A DNA stretch of 32,105 bases, taken from an uncultured Bacteroidota bacterium. GTDB lineage: Bacteria > Bacteroidota > Bacteroidia > Chitinophagales > Saprospiraceae. How positions within the stretch are numbered: position 1 is the stretch's first letter; each line of letters opens with the position of its first letter. The notes below the pieces were generated by a model. That model saw nothing but the letters and a program-made list of their open reading frames with translations. It did no database searches and had not been told where the DNA came from. The position numbers and the translations under genes are program-made. Shown piece by piece: positions 9,467 to 18,243 of the stretch. Where the stretch lies: NCBI GenBank assembly GCA_937870795.1, contig CALMWS010000001.1, forward strand, positions 1 through 32,105, given 5' to 3'.

Positions 9467-9862
9467 ATGGAGATTACATTAAACAGACAAGCCCATCAAC
9501 TGTATGAAGGGATAAACAGTGCCGGCCAGTCTATTAACCTCGGCGGGGGTGGACAAGCCGTTGGGCCAATGGAGGCAGTTTTGATGGCGGGAGCCGCATG
9601 TGCAAGCATTGATCTCGAAATCATTTTGCAGAAAATGCAACAAGGGCTTACTGCTCTTAACATTCAGGTGAAAGGGGATCGGGCAGATGACGAAATTCCC
9701 AAAGTTTTCAGGAAAGTACACCTTCGCTTTCAATTATGGGGCGATTTGGAAGCATCCAAAGTAGAGAAAGCCATCGCACTGAGTGTCGAAAAATACTGCT
9801 CTGTGTTGACCATGGTAGCCAAAACGGCAGAAGTAAGTTTTGATTATGAAATAAACGATTAG
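9467..9862 (+). CDS. OsmC/Ohr family protein
   Basis: A 131-residue cytoplasmic protein of the OsmC superfamily, thiol-dependent peroxidases acting on organic hydroperoxides. Visible features are the glycine-rich loop LGGGGQAVGPMEAVL, then the first cysteine in ACAS (Cys45) and the second in EKYCSV (Cys111). This spacing and the EKYCSV motif fit the YhfA-like branch rather than classical Ohr. The branch's physiological substrate is poorly known. It precedes metZ by 7 bp, so the two are almost certainly cotranscribed; the link suggests a role around sulfur or thiol metabolism, which is inference. Confidence 0.88.
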   Translation: MEITLNRQAHQLYEGINSAGQSINLGGGGQAVGPMEAVLMAGAACASIDLEIILQKMQQGLTALNIQVKGDRADDEIPKVFRKVHLRFQLWGDLEASKVEKAIALSVEKYCSVLTMVAKTAEVSFDYEIND

Positions 9863-9869
9863 GTAAGAG

Positions 9870-11030
9870 ATGAATCGATTTGAAACCATAGCCATCCGCA
9901 TGCAATTAGAAAGGACAGCAGAAAAAGAGCACGCTGTTCCCATTTTTCCAACTTCAAGTTTCATTTTTTCCGACGCCGACGAGATGAGAATGGCTTTTAC
10001 AGAAGAAATTGAGGCCAATATTTACAGCAGGTACAGCAATCCTTCTGTTCGTGAGTTTGAAAATAAAATTGCCGCACTGGAAAAGGCTGAAGCGGCCATT
10101 GCTACTGCCTCTGGCATGTCGGCTGTATTTGCTTCCTTTGCCTGTTTTTTATCGCAAGGCGACCACGTTTTGCTATCGCAGGCAGTATTTGGCAGTACCA
10201 TAAAACTGTTTGAGAATTTTTTTGCCAAATGGGGCATTTCTTACGATTTAATCAATAGCACAAACCCAGTGAATTGGCAATCTGCATTCAAATCAAATAC
10301 TAGATTGGTTTACCTCGAGACCCCTTCCAACCCGGCCCTCGATATTTACGATCTTAAAGCATTTGCGGACCTGAGCCACGAGCACAATGCCCTTTTGATA
10401 GTGGACAATTGTTTTGCTACGCCCTACTTGCAAAACCCAATAAGCCTGGGTGCAGATTTGGTCATCCACTCAGCCACAAAATTCATTGATGGTCAAGGTA
10501 GAGTGCTGGGTGGCGTGATCGCAGGAAGTAAGGAACACATATCGCAGATCATACCTTTTATGCGGAATGCGGGTCCTACACTATCCCCTTTTAATGCCTG
10601 GATTTTGTCGAAAAGTCTGGAAACATTGGCGGTCAGGATGGATCGTCATTGTGAAAACGCACTCAAACTGGCAACTTTTCTGGAACAAAGAGAGGAGGTT
10701 TTGTATGTAAGGTATCCCTTTTTGAACTCGCATCCTGGCTGTGAAGTTGCCCGAAGTCAAATGAAGGCAGGGGGTGGCATCGTAGCGTTTGAATTGAAGG
10801 GTGGTATAGAAGCGGGTAAAAAAATGATCAATGGTGTGATGATGTTATCCATTTCACCCAATTTGGGTGATACGCGCTCCATCATTACACATCCCGCATC
10901 TTCTACGCACAGCAAATTGTCGCGACAGCAAAGAGAAGATGTGGGCATAACCGATGGACTGATCAGGATTTCTGTGGGTTTGGAACACATAGATGACATC
11001 ATCTCAGACATCCGCCAGGCCATCGGTTAA
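9870..11030 (+). CDS. metZ: O-succinylhomoserine sulfhydrylase (trans-sulfuration PLP enzyme)
   Basis: A 386-residue fold-type I PLP enzyme of the Cys/Met metabolism family. It most likely makes homocysteine from O-succinyl- or O-acetyl-homoserine and sulfide, in methionine synthesis. Visible: Tyr52 and Arg54 in YSRYSNPS (cofactor phosphate contact from the neighbouring subunit), SGMSA at 81-85, Asp179 in VDNCFATP (pairs with the pyridine nitrogen), and the Schiff-base Lys204 in HSATKF. The sequence IDGQGRVLGG after the lysine is characteristic of MetZ-type enzymes. Cystathionine gamma-synthase or an acetylhomoserine enzyme remain possible, as specificity in this family is hard to read from sequence. 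It is the second gene of an operon with the OsmC-like gene; the next gene converges on it after 10 bp. Confidence 0.88.
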   Translation: MNRFETIAIRMQLERTAEKEHAVPIFPTSSFIFSDADEMRMAFTEEIEANIYSRYSNPSVREFENKIAALEKAEAAIATASGMSAVFASFACFLSQGDHVLLSQAVFGSTIKLFENFFAKWGISYDLINSTNPVNWQSAFKSNTRLVYLETPSNPALDIYDLKAFADLSHEHNALLIVDNCFATPYLQNPISLGADLVIHSATKFIDGQGRVLGGVIAGSKEHISQIIPFMRNAGPTLSPFNAWILSKSLETLAVRMDRHCENALKLATFLEQREEVLYVRYPFLNSHPGCEVARSQMKAGGGIVAFELKGGIEAGKKMINGVMMLSISPNLGDTRSIITHPASSTHSKLSRQQREDVGITDGLIRISVGLEHIDDIISDIRQAIG

Positions 11031-11040
11031 GCCTCAAATT

Positions 11041-11415
11041 TTAGAGGAGGTCGTCAGTATCTTTGTAGTCATTTTTGAACGAATCAAGGCCACCTATTTT
11101 GCCATGCAGGTATTGGTGGTAATAAACCAGTGAAAAGCCTCCAAAGATGAAGATGCAGGCAAAGGTACAGGCTGGTTCTGTATGGAACAGATTGTCAAAA
11201 AAAATGCCCACCAGCAAACCGGCGCCAATACTCATAAAAAGTAGGCCCATTTTGAGCGCATTGTTTTTTCTTTCTTTGCCATGGAAGACTGAACTGTCTT
11301 TACCGTATTGGATCAAAGCCAATCTTTCTCTGTGTCTGTTTTTCAAAAAGATAATTCCCAGCACCATAACGGTGGTAAAAAATCCAATAACTGCTAATAT
11401 TTGATCTGCCATCAT
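11041..11415 (-). CDS. Small membrane protein, three predicted helices (DUF6249-like)
   Basis: A 124-residue inner-membrane protein of unknown function. Hydrophobic helices lie at about residues 5-24, 56-72 and 83-100. A short basic segment after helix 1 (NRHRERLALIQYGKD) resembles the region that marks the DUF6249-like group of Bacteroidota membrane proteins; this family placement is tentative. The C-terminus is charged and acidic (YKDTDDLL). It converges with metZ. The start can be the ATG at 11415 or the next at 11412. No enzymatic motif is seen. Confidence 0.7.
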   Translation of the reverse strand: MMADQILAVIGFFTTVMVLGIIFLKNRHRERLALIQYGKDSSVFHGKERKNNALKMGLLFMSIGAGLLVGIFFDNLFHTEPACTFACIFIFGGFSLVYYHQYLHGKIGGLDSFKNDYKDTDDLL

Positions 11416-11712
11416 AATTTGTTTTTAGTCACTACGCTTTGGGTAATAAATCGGTTACAATTTTTAAAACTAATTTTTTTAGAAATATTTGAATTAACAG
11501 ACCTGCTTTGGCTTAACATCCAATTTATAATTACATAAAGGTGCAGAGATATGAAAATCAACCAGGTTCCGTACAGATTTTAGTTGACAGGAGTGGAGCC
11601 GGTTCTATTTAACAAATCCTGATCCAAACAATAAAAAATGGCGGCAAAAAGCTGCAGTAGTTGTATTTTAGCCCGTAATAAAAAATCTTTTTAGCAACAT
11701 CAGTGTATTGAT
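11416..11712. other. Intergenic region without recognised feature
   Basis: Nearly 300 bp of AT-rich divergent spacer between the small membrane protein and the TPR glycosyltransferase gene. No open frame longer than about ten codons starts here in a believable context. A TTGACA at 11584 lacks a matching -10/-7 element. Promoters for both flanking genes should lie here but none is clear. Confidence 0.5.
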
Positions 11713-13719
11713 ATGGCAAAAAAACAATCGAAATCGATAGCAGCACACCCAAAAGAGGATGTACAAAAAGTGAAGCTACCTTCTTTTTATTCATGGAAAG
11801 ACTGGGCTATCCTGGGAGCTATCCTCTTTACCTGTTATTTGACTTTTTCCAATGTCAAAAATTTTCATTTTGTAAACTGGGACGATGACAGAAATTTTTA
11901 TGAAAATCAACTGATTACCTCTCTTAACAGTGAAAATTTTTGGTCCAACACCTCCCGGATTTTTAAGGAAGATGTGATTGGCAACTACAACCCACTTACC
12001 ATTTGGACATTTGCTCTCGAAAAAAGATTTTACGGCAAAGGTAATTACAATGGACTGGAAAGTCCCGGCAGCTGGCACCATACCAATCTCATTTTGCATT
12101 TGATCTGTGTCATGCTTGTTTTTTTCATATCCCGCAGATTGCGGCTTGGTTGGATCGGAGCAGCATTTGCTACTGCCTTATTTGCCTTGCACCCGATGAG
12201 GGTTGAATCTGTAGCCTGGGTGACAGAACGCAAAGATGTTTTGTACGGCATGTTCTTTTTAGCAGCTTTATTGCAGTACATAAGGAGTAAGGAAAAAGCA
12301 AGTTTTCTTAGGACATTTTCCATATATCTGTTCTTTATCCTTTCTTTATTTTCCAAAATCCAGGCTGTTGTTTTACCATTGGCAATGATTGCTGTAGATT
12401 TTTTAATGGATGATAAACTAAGTTGGCAAACCATTATTAAAAAATGGCCCTACTTCCTGGTTTCATTTTTATGGGGGGTATTCGGGATTTTTGTGTTGAG
12501 CCATGAAGGTTCGCTTGATGCCAATGATGTAACCTATGCGTTCTGGCAAAGGATTTTTATTGGTACGTATAGTTATCTGGTATACGTTGTAAAATCAGTG
12601 GTGCCATGGAGAATGTCTCCGCTTTACCCTTATCCACCTTCTATTCCGGCGTACTTCTACCCTACCATCCTCGTTTTACCCGCCGTACTTTTTCTGGGAT
12701 GGCAGGCATTTGTGAAAAACTGGAAGGTATTTGGGTTTTCGTTGGCCTTCTTCACTTTCAACATCATGTTTCTGCTCCAAATTCTCGGTGCAGGTCAAGG
12801 TTTTATTGCCGACAGGTTTACTTATATAGCCTATTATGGGATGTTTTTTGGTTTTGGCTATCTTGTAGATTGGCTTTCGAAAAAACAAAACGGACAAATT
12901 TTATCAGGTGCCTTAGGTGTGTTGGTCATAGGCATTTATGCAACCTTGACCTTCAGGCAGGTGGCTATTTGGGAGAACTCGGGTACGTTGTGGACCCATG
13001 TACTAAAATACTACAACCAGACGACCCTTCCCTTTGGAAACAGGGCTAATTTTTACAGGTCTCAAAAAATGTACGACGAAGCGTTGGTTGACTACGACAA
13101 AGCCATTAAACTCAAAGAAGACCCCCAAACCTTCAACTCCAGGGCTCGTTTGTATTTTGATACAGCTACAGACTCAACCCGGTTGATGCTTGCGTTAAGA
13201 GATTACAACAAGGCCATCGAATTAAAACCCGATGATGGAGAATTTTGGGTCAACAGGGGGGCTACCTATGCCCGACTTGGCAATCTCGACAAAGCAATCG
13301 AAAATATCAATACCGGCCTCAAGTTTAAGCCCGACCACGAGACAGGGTATTTGAATCGATCGGTTTTGAATTCAGCACTGGCATCACGCTACCAGCCTGG
13401 CAGTAAAGAATTTGGAGATTATACTTCACGAGCCATAGCCGACATTGATGAATACCAGAAGTTCAGACCATACAACGGAGATACCTGGTACGAAAAAGCA
13501 AGGATGAAAAGAAGCCTTGGCAATTTAATGGGAGCCATGGAAGATATCAACCGTGCAATACAGATTGATGCATCCAAGGGCATTTACTACTATGAGCGTG
13601 CCATTGAAAACAATTTGCTCAACCGCAATGATCAGGCGAAAATCGATTTGCAAACAGCTATTACTTCAGGCTACAATAACATCGATGCGGCAGTATTCTC
13701 TGCCATACAGGGTAATTAA
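11713..13719 (+). CDS. TMTC-like GT-C glycosyltransferase with C-terminal TPR repeats
   Basis: A 668-residue membrane protein. After a basic cytoplasmic start, about ten to eleven hydrophobic helices occupy residues 30-420, followed by tandem TPR motifs at about 430-668 (YDEALVDYDKAIKL, LRDYNKAIELKPDDGEFWVNRG, LDKAIENINTGLKFKPDH). GT-C marks are acidic Asp57-59 in the first extramembrane loop (NWDDDR) and the block from HPMRVESVAW (His160) to ERKDVLYGMFF, which is the signature of the TMTC/O-mannosyltransferase-like family, plus ADRFTYIAYYG. Relatives use a lipid-linked sugar to modify proteins on the far side of the membrane. The donor and acceptor here are unknown. The stop codon overlaps the aroK start by one base. 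Confidence 0.85.
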   Translation: MAKKQSKSIAAHPKEDVQKVKLPSFYSWKDWAILGAILFTCYLTFSNVKNFHFVNWDDDRNFYENQLITSLNSENFWSNTSRIFKEDVIGNYNPLTIWTFALEKRFYGKGNYNGLESPGSWHHTNLILHLICVMLVFFISRRLRLGWIGAAFATALFALHPMRVESVAWVTERKDVLYGMFFLAALLQYIRSKEKASFLRTFSIYLFFILSLFSKIQAVVLPLAMIAVDFLMDDKLSWQTIIKKWPYFLVSFLWGVFGIFVLSHEGSLDANDVTYAFWQRIFIGTYSYLVYVVKSVVPWRMSPLYPYPPSIPAYFYPTILVLPAVLFLGWQAFVKNWKVFGFSLAFFTFNIMFLLQILGAGQGFIADRFTYIAYYGMFFGFGYLVDWLSKKQNGQILSGALGVLVIGIYATLTFRQVAIWENSGTLWTHVLKYYNQTTLPFGNRANFYRSQKMYDEALVDYDKAIKLKEDPQTFNSRARLYFDTATDSTRLMLALRDYNKAIELKPDDGEFWVNRGATYARLGNLDKAIENINTGLKFKPDHETGYLNRSVLNSALASRYQPGSKEFGDYTSRAIADIDEYQKFRPYNGDTWYEKARMKRSLGNLMGAMEDINRAIQIDASKGIYYYERAIENNLLNRNDQAKIDLQTAITSGYNNIDAAVFSAIQGN

Positions 13720-14237
13720 TGGTAAAACACATCTTCCTGGTTGGCTTTATGGGAGCGGGTAAGACTACCATTGGAGCAGCGTTGCAAGCCCTCACAGGAA
13801 TGACTTTGTTGGATACAGACCAACAAATTGCTGAATCGGAAGGGAAAGCCGTTAGTTTGATTTTTGATGAATTTGGTGAGGCTCATTTCAGGCATCTGGA
13901 AAAACAGCTGCTCCAACAATTGAGTTTAAGCAATGAGCCATGCATCTTTTCTACAGGAGGAGGAATGTTCGCTGATTTGGAAAATCGACAATTGATGGGC
14001 TTGGTCGGAACTACTTTTTACATCAAGAAAAGTTTTCGTCAGCTATACAAGGAGATCAGACATGATCACACCCGCCCACTGGCTGCTAAGGCAACTAAAA
14101 AAGAACTGTACTTACTTTTCAAAAAAAGAAAAAGGTATTATCAAAAAGCAGATTTTACCATTCACAATTTTGGGTCTCCATCTCAAGTTGCTCATAAAAT
14201 CCTAAGCCATTTGCCCAAAAATGAACCAGGTAGATAA
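13719..14237 (+). CDS. aroK: Shikimate kinase
   Basis: A 172-residue cytoplasmic kinase that phosphorylates shikimate at O3 with ATP, the fifth step of chorismate synthesis. Seen: Walker A GFMGAGKT at 9-16 with Lys15, shikimate-binding Asp34 in DTD, Arg58 in FGEAHFRHLE, GGG at 80-82, the lid Arg119 in TRPLAA and Arg139 in KKRKRYYQKADF. Length is normal. Its ATG shares the last A of the upstream stop codon (TAATG), indicating coupled translation with the glycosyltransferase gene. Together with trpA it points to complete aromatic amino acid synthesis, although the two genes lie far apart. Confidence 0.96.
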   Translation: MVKHIFLVGFMGAGKTTIGAALQALTGMTLLDTDQQIAESEGKAVSLIFDEFGEAHFRHLEKQLLQQLSLSNEPCIFSTGGGMFADLENRQLMGLVGTTFYIKKSFRQLYKEIRHDHTRPLAAKATKKELYLLFKKRKRYYQKADFTIHNFGSPSQVAHKILSHLPKNEPGR

Positions 14238-14278
14238 GGTGATGTTTAATTGATTATTTTAGCTCAAAATTTATGTAA

Positions 14279-15682
14279 ATGAGAAAATATTTACTTCTGT
14301 TGCTTGTACTCGTTTCTTTGAAAAACAATGCCCAACAACTTGTAAGTGCAACCTATTTGAAATCGTATCCCGCCTCTTATTTTGCCCAGCAGTTTGGCTT
14401 GTTTGCAGGTTATGATGTAGACCTGTACAGAATTATTTATACCAGCAAAGAAGTAAATGGCGATGCCACCAATGTGAGTGGCCTGGTTTGCCTGCCTAAG
14501 GTCAAAACTTCAGGATACCCTATGTTGGTATACCAGCACGGCACAGCTGGCTCACGTGCAGAGGTTCCCGGTTATGAAAGTTTTGAAAGTGTATTGCCTT
14601 CCATATTTTCTTCCATCGGATTCATATCCATTGCCCCCGATTACCTTGGCCTTGGCGTTGACCAGGGTGTACATCCGTATGTGCACGCCGCTTCTGAATC
14701 CTGGGTTGGAGAGCACATGCTGGCTGCAGTACAACAGTTTTTGGACGAAGAGGGTTACAATACTACCAAAGATCTGTTCCTTTGTGGTTATAGTCAGGGT
14801 GGACACGCCAGCATGGCATTGCACCGAAGCCTGGAAGCCAATAACCGTGGTTTTACGCTTAAGGCAGCCAGCCACATGTCCGGACCCTATTCTATTTCCT
14901 CTGGCATGAAAGATTTATTGATCAGTGAAGAGGCTTATTCAACCGTGGCTTATTTACCGTTGGTGGCTTTAAGTTATAATGAGGTATATGGCATTTTTCC
15001 GCAAAACAACCTTAGGAATTTTTTCAAGGGTGAATATGCGGATCTAATTGAACAATTTGCCAATGGTGACTATGATTTGTGGGTGCTAAATACCAAACTC
15101 ATCGCTCGATTGGAAATGCAATACGGTAAAGCCATTCCCAAAAACATGTTGCTTCCGGAGGTATTAAACGCCATCGTTTCAGACAACAACCATCCGGTAA
15201 ATGTGGCCTTGAGAGACAACGATGTTTATGATTGGAAACCTACCATCCCTACCCGACTGCTTTATTGTAAGGCCGATGAACAGGTGACTTATGTCAATAG
15301 CATCATTGCAGAAACCAAGATGAAACAAAATGGCTCCATTTCAGTGGCTGCTTTTGATGTCAATACCAATGGGAGCCACTCTTCGTGTGTTTCTCCTGCC
15401 ATTACATCTACCTTATTTTTCTTCCTTGGTTTACAGCAGATTTCAGCAACGCAGCAGTTGACTGAAGCATTGAACATTTACCCCAATCCGGCAAGTAGCA
15501 TGGTTTATGTTAAAGGAAATACAGCGGTGGGTGTAAGCTTGCTCGATGCAAAGGGTACGGTATTTACGCCGACTTTAGAGGCCAATAGTTTTGACGTGCA
15601 GGGCATACCTGCTGGATATTACATCGTATTGATGAATTTTGAAGATGGCTCCAATGCCAGAACAAGTTTAATCATAAAATAG
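14279..15682 (+). CDS. Secreted alpha/beta hydrolase (lipase/esterase-like) with T9SS type A sorting domain
   Basis: A 467-residue exported enzyme. The signal peptide is about residues 1-18 (cleavage near NNAQ). The alpha/beta hydrolase body shows an oxyanion-type strand YQHGTAGS, the APDYLGLG segment, and the nucleophile elbow GYSQGG with Ser172. Asp333 (CKADEQ) and His367 (NGSHSS) are plausible for the rest of the triad. Similar folds occur in secretory lipases and acetylxylan or feruloyl esterases; the substrate cannot be read. From about residue 398 the sequence LNIYPNPASSMVYV, with the later IPAGYYIV, is a T9SS type A sorting domain, which is cleaved on export. It lies 41 bp after aroK and may have its own promoter. 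Confidence 0.88.
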   Translation: MRKYLLLLLVLVSLKNNAQQLVSATYLKSYPASYFAQQFGLFAGYDVDLYRIIYTSKEVNGDATNVSGLVCLPKVKTSGYPMLVYQHGTAGSRAEVPGYESFESVLPSIFSSIGFISIAPDYLGLGVDQGVHPYVHAASESWVGEHMLAAVQQFLDEEGYNTTKDLFLCGYSQGGHASMALHRSLEANNRGFTLKAASHMSGPYSISSGMKDLLISEEAYSTVAYLPLVALSYNEVYGIFPQNNLRNFFKGEYADLIEQFANGDYDLWVLNTKLIARLEMQYGKAIPKNMLLPEVLNAIVSDNNHPVNVALRDNDVYDWKPTIPTRLLYCKADEQVTYVNSIIAETKMKQNGSISVAAFDVNTNGSHSSCVSPAITSTLFFFLGLQQISATQQLTEALNIYPNPASSMVYVKGNTAVGVSLLDAKGTVFTPTLEANSFDVQGIPAGYYIVLMNFEDGSNARTSLIIK

Positions 15683-15709
15683 AATTCTCTTTCAATATTA
15701 TGTAGGGTA

Positions 15710-15737
15710 TTGATGGTATAATGAGTAATTAAGTTTT
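15710..15737 (+). promoter_or_regulatory. Possible promoter of the acyltransferase gene
   Basis: TTG at 15710-15712 and TAAGTTTT at 15730-15737 are 17 bases apart. The second box matches TAnnTTTG at all fixed positions but the last. The predicted start would leave a leader of about 20 bases before ATG 15762. A weak call. Confidence 0.3.
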
Positions 15738-15761
15738 ATATTTACCTCAAATAGCAGGTAA

Positions 15762-16862
15762 ATGATTCAGGAAAACCAACGATTACTTTCCATTGATGTT
15801 TTGCGGGGCATGACCATTGCATTTATGATCATTGTAAATACCCCGGGATCATGGGAATTTGTTTATGCTCCTTTGCGCCATGCAAAATGGGACGGATGTA
15901 CGCCTACCGATCTGGTATTTCCATTCTTTTTATTTATTGTGGGTTTGAGTATGGCCCAGTCCATCAAGAGCCACCAAAATTTTACAAAACAACAGCTTTT
16001 CCTTAAAGCACTTAAACGGACAGCCGTTATTTTTGGAATAGGTCTGCTTCTCAATTGGTTTCCTTTTTTTGACAAACCACTGGCTGAATTAAGGATCTTT
16101 GGTGTATTACAACGCATTGCGCTTGCTTATTTTGCAGGTGCTTGTATATCAATCTACGTTAAAGAGAAATACCATTTGTGGACAACCATGATTATCCTGG
16201 TATTGTATTATTTGGTATTAATTATGGGCGTAACCGTGGATCCCCTCACCCTGGAAAATAACCTTGTGCGAAAGATCGACCTTGCATTGCTTGGTGAAAA
16301 CCATGTCTACCACGGTTATGGTTTACCTTTTGATCCGGAAGGACTGCTCAGCACACTTGGTTCGATTGGCAATGTAATGTTTGGCTATATCCTTGCCAGG
16401 AAAATTGCAGCAATGGACTCCAGAACAAGGCAGATCCAATATGTTTTCTTCTTTGGAGCCATCCTCATTACGCTGGGTGTTGTTTGGAATTTTACGGGTT
16501 TTCCCATCAACAAGCCTATATGGAGTAGTTCGTATGCCATGTTTACGTCAGGCCTGGCTTCATGGCTTTTTGCCGTAATGATTTATTTGATTGACGTAAA
16601 ATCCATTACCCAATGGGCATTCCCATTCAAAGTTTTTGGAATGAATGCGCTCGCATCCTACGCCTTGTCAGGCCTTGTAATCCGCACATTGAACCTCATC
16701 AAATCGGGCGAAGATGGCTTGCCTGCCTTGTTTTATAAAAACATTACCAGTCCGATGGCAGGACCCTACCTTGGGTCATTCTTGTCGGCATTGATCTTTT
16801 GTTTTATAATTTGGCTGCTGGCCTATGCCCTATACAGGAATAAAATATTCATCAAAGCATAA
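15762..16862 (+). CDS. HGSNAT/NagX-like transmembrane acyltransferase (DUF5009 type)
   Basis: A 366-residue polytopic inner-membrane protein with about ten helices. The N-terminus SIDVLRGMTIAFMIIVN and the loop LRHAKWDGCTPTDLVFPFF are the hallmark of the heparan-alpha-glucosaminide N-acetyltransferase-like family, which moves acetyl groups from cytosolic acetyl-CoA to a sugar across the membrane. His40 aligns with the histidine implicated in acetyl transfer in the human enzyme. In Bacteroidota these genes often accompany amino-sugar or glycan use; no such neighbours are visible here, so the acceptor is unknown. It converges with the aminopeptidase gene 7 bp away, with no terminator between. 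Confidence 0.88.
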   Translation: MIQENQRLLSIDVLRGMTIAFMIIVNTPGSWEFVYAPLRHAKWDGCTPTDLVFPFFLFIVGLSMAQSIKSHQNFTKQQLFLKALKRTAVIFGIGLLLNWFPFFDKPLAELRIFGVLQRIALAYFAGACISIYVKEKYHLWTTMIILVLYYLVLIMGVTVDPLTLENNLVRKIDLALLGENHVYHGYGLPFDPEGLLSTLGSIGNVMFGYILARKIAAMDSRTRQIQYVFFFGAILITLGVVWNFTGFPINKPIWSSSYAMFTSGLASWLFAVMIYLIDVKSITQWAFPFKVFGMNALASYALSGLVIRTLNLIKSGEDGLPALFYKNITSPMAGPYLGSFLSALIFCFIIWLLAYALYRNKIFIKA

Positions 16863-16869
16863 AGCCAAT

Positions 16870-18243
16870 TTAACCGACCATCAGGCTCTCAATTTCATCA
16901 ATTTCTTTTGGGATATAAGAGCCCAGCACTTCTCTGCCATCTGCAGTGATGTGAACATTGTCTTCGATCCTGATTCCCCCGAAGTTATAATAACTTTGCA
17001 ATAAGCTGTAGTTGACAAAGTCGTGGTATTTATTGTCTGATTTGAACTTTTCGATCAATTGTGGTATGAAATAGATACCAGGTTCTACTGTAAAAGTGAA
17101 GCCAGGTTCAAGTCTTCTGGCCAGGCGTAGCGATTTGAGCCCCAGCATTTTACTTCTCTCCTGCCCCGCTTCATAGCCCACCAGATTTTCTCCCAGGTCT
17201 TCCATGTCGTGCACATCCAAACCAATCATGTGACCCAAACCATGGGGCATAAACATGCCATTGACCCCTTGTTCCAACATGTCGTCAACATTTCCTTTTA
17301 AAATGCCCAGTGCTACAAATTTTTCCAACATGATTTTATTGGTTGCCACGTGTACATCTCTGTAATAAACACCAGGCCCGGAAAGTGTGATACCTGCTTT
17401 TTCCATTTCCAAAACCACCTGGTAGATTTCTTTTTGTTGGGTGGTAAATTTTCCACTAACCGGAAATGTGCGCGTAATGTCGCCCGCATAAAGCATGTCG
17501 TTGTGAGCACCGGAATCGTTCAATGCAAGCCTGCCTGATGTCATGAGGTTGTCGTGGTGATGGTTGTGCAAGACCTGACCGTTGACACTGAATATTGGGC
17601 CGTAGGAGAAATCAGCATGATGGCGCCTGCATTCCCTTGCTATTTCTGCCACCACCTCATATTCGTACTTACCCGGTTTGGTATGTTGCATTGCAGCCAG
17701 GTGCATTTGTCTGGTGATGTCTACCGCTTGAGACATTTCCTTTATTTCATCGGCATCTTTGATGCTTCGTTGTTGGATTACTGCTTTAATCAAATCTTCA
17801 GATGGGCTATTCAAACCGGCTCTTGAAAGGTCATTGAAATGCTCAAGCCTGTAAGGAGGCAAAAAGTGGATAAGCCTGCCCGCACTTTTGGCTTTTTCCA
17901 GATCAACAAACAATTTTTCAGGGCTTTTGACGGTGGTAACACCTACCTTCAAACCCAGCCCAGAGAGTTTTTCGATTTCTCCCATCCAGATGATATCATC
18001 CATGGTGAGTTCATGGCCATACAAAATCGCCTCACCGGTTTCTATGTCAATGGTGGCATGAAGATCAGGAGCGTTGATACCAAAATAGTATAAGAAATTA
18101 CTATTTTGCCTGAATGGAAAGGTATTGTCCTTGTAGTTGGCTGCACTTTCGCCATTGCCCATAATCCATACCAGCCCGCTTGTCAGTTGTCCAACCAAAG
18201 CGGTTCTTCTTTGCTCATATTTTTCACGTGTAAATAATCTCAT
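16870..18243 (-). CDS. pepP: Xaa-Pro aminopeptidase (M24B, aminopeptidase P)
   Basis: A 457-residue cytoplasmic metallopeptidase that releases N-terminal residues preceding proline. Residues 1 to about 165 form the N-terminal AMP_N domain (FPFRQNSNFLYYFG). The pita-bread catalytic domain carries all five metal ligands: Asp243 (NDSGAHND), Asp255 (AGDITRTF), His338 (HGLGHMIGLDVHD), Glu387 (VEPGIYF) and Glu427 (GIRIEDN). The ATG at 18243 is chosen because it overlaps the upstream stop as ATGA and begins MRLFTREKY as in homologues; the longer open frame upstream is spurious. It is cotranscribed behind the FAD oxidoreductase gene, probably translated by coupling. Confidence 0.94.
   Translation of the reverse strand: MRLFTREKYEQRRTALVGQLTSGLVWIMGNGESAANYKDNTFPFRQNSNFLYYFGINAPDLHATIDIETGEAILYGHELTMDDIIWMGEIEKLSGLGLKVGVTTVKSPEKLFVDLEKAKSAGRLIHFLPPYRLEHFNDLSRAGLNSPSEDLIKAVIQQRSIKDADEIKEMSQAVDITRQMHLAAMQHTKPGKYEYEVVAEIARECRRHHADFSYGPIFSVNGQVLHNHHHDNLMTSGRLALNDSGAHNDMLYAGDITRTFPVSGKFTTQQKEIYQVVLEMEKAGITLSGPGVYYRDVHVATNKIMLEKFVALGILKGNVDDMLEQGVNGMFMPHGLGHMIGLDVHDMEDLGENLVGYEAGQERSKMLGLKSLRLARRLEPGFTFTVEPGIYFIPQLIEKFKSDNKYHDFVNYSLLQSYYNFGGIRIEDNVHITADGREVLGSYIPKEIDEIESLMVG

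Noticed and set aside
11584-11611. TTGACA plus TATTTA as a sigma70-like promoter for the TPR gene
   Set aside because: The second box matches neither TATAAT nor TAnnTTTG well, and the leader would be about 100 bases.
12606-13049. 147-codon frame inside the glycosyltransferase gene
   Set aside because: Out-of-frame shadow of conserved membrane helices and TPR region.
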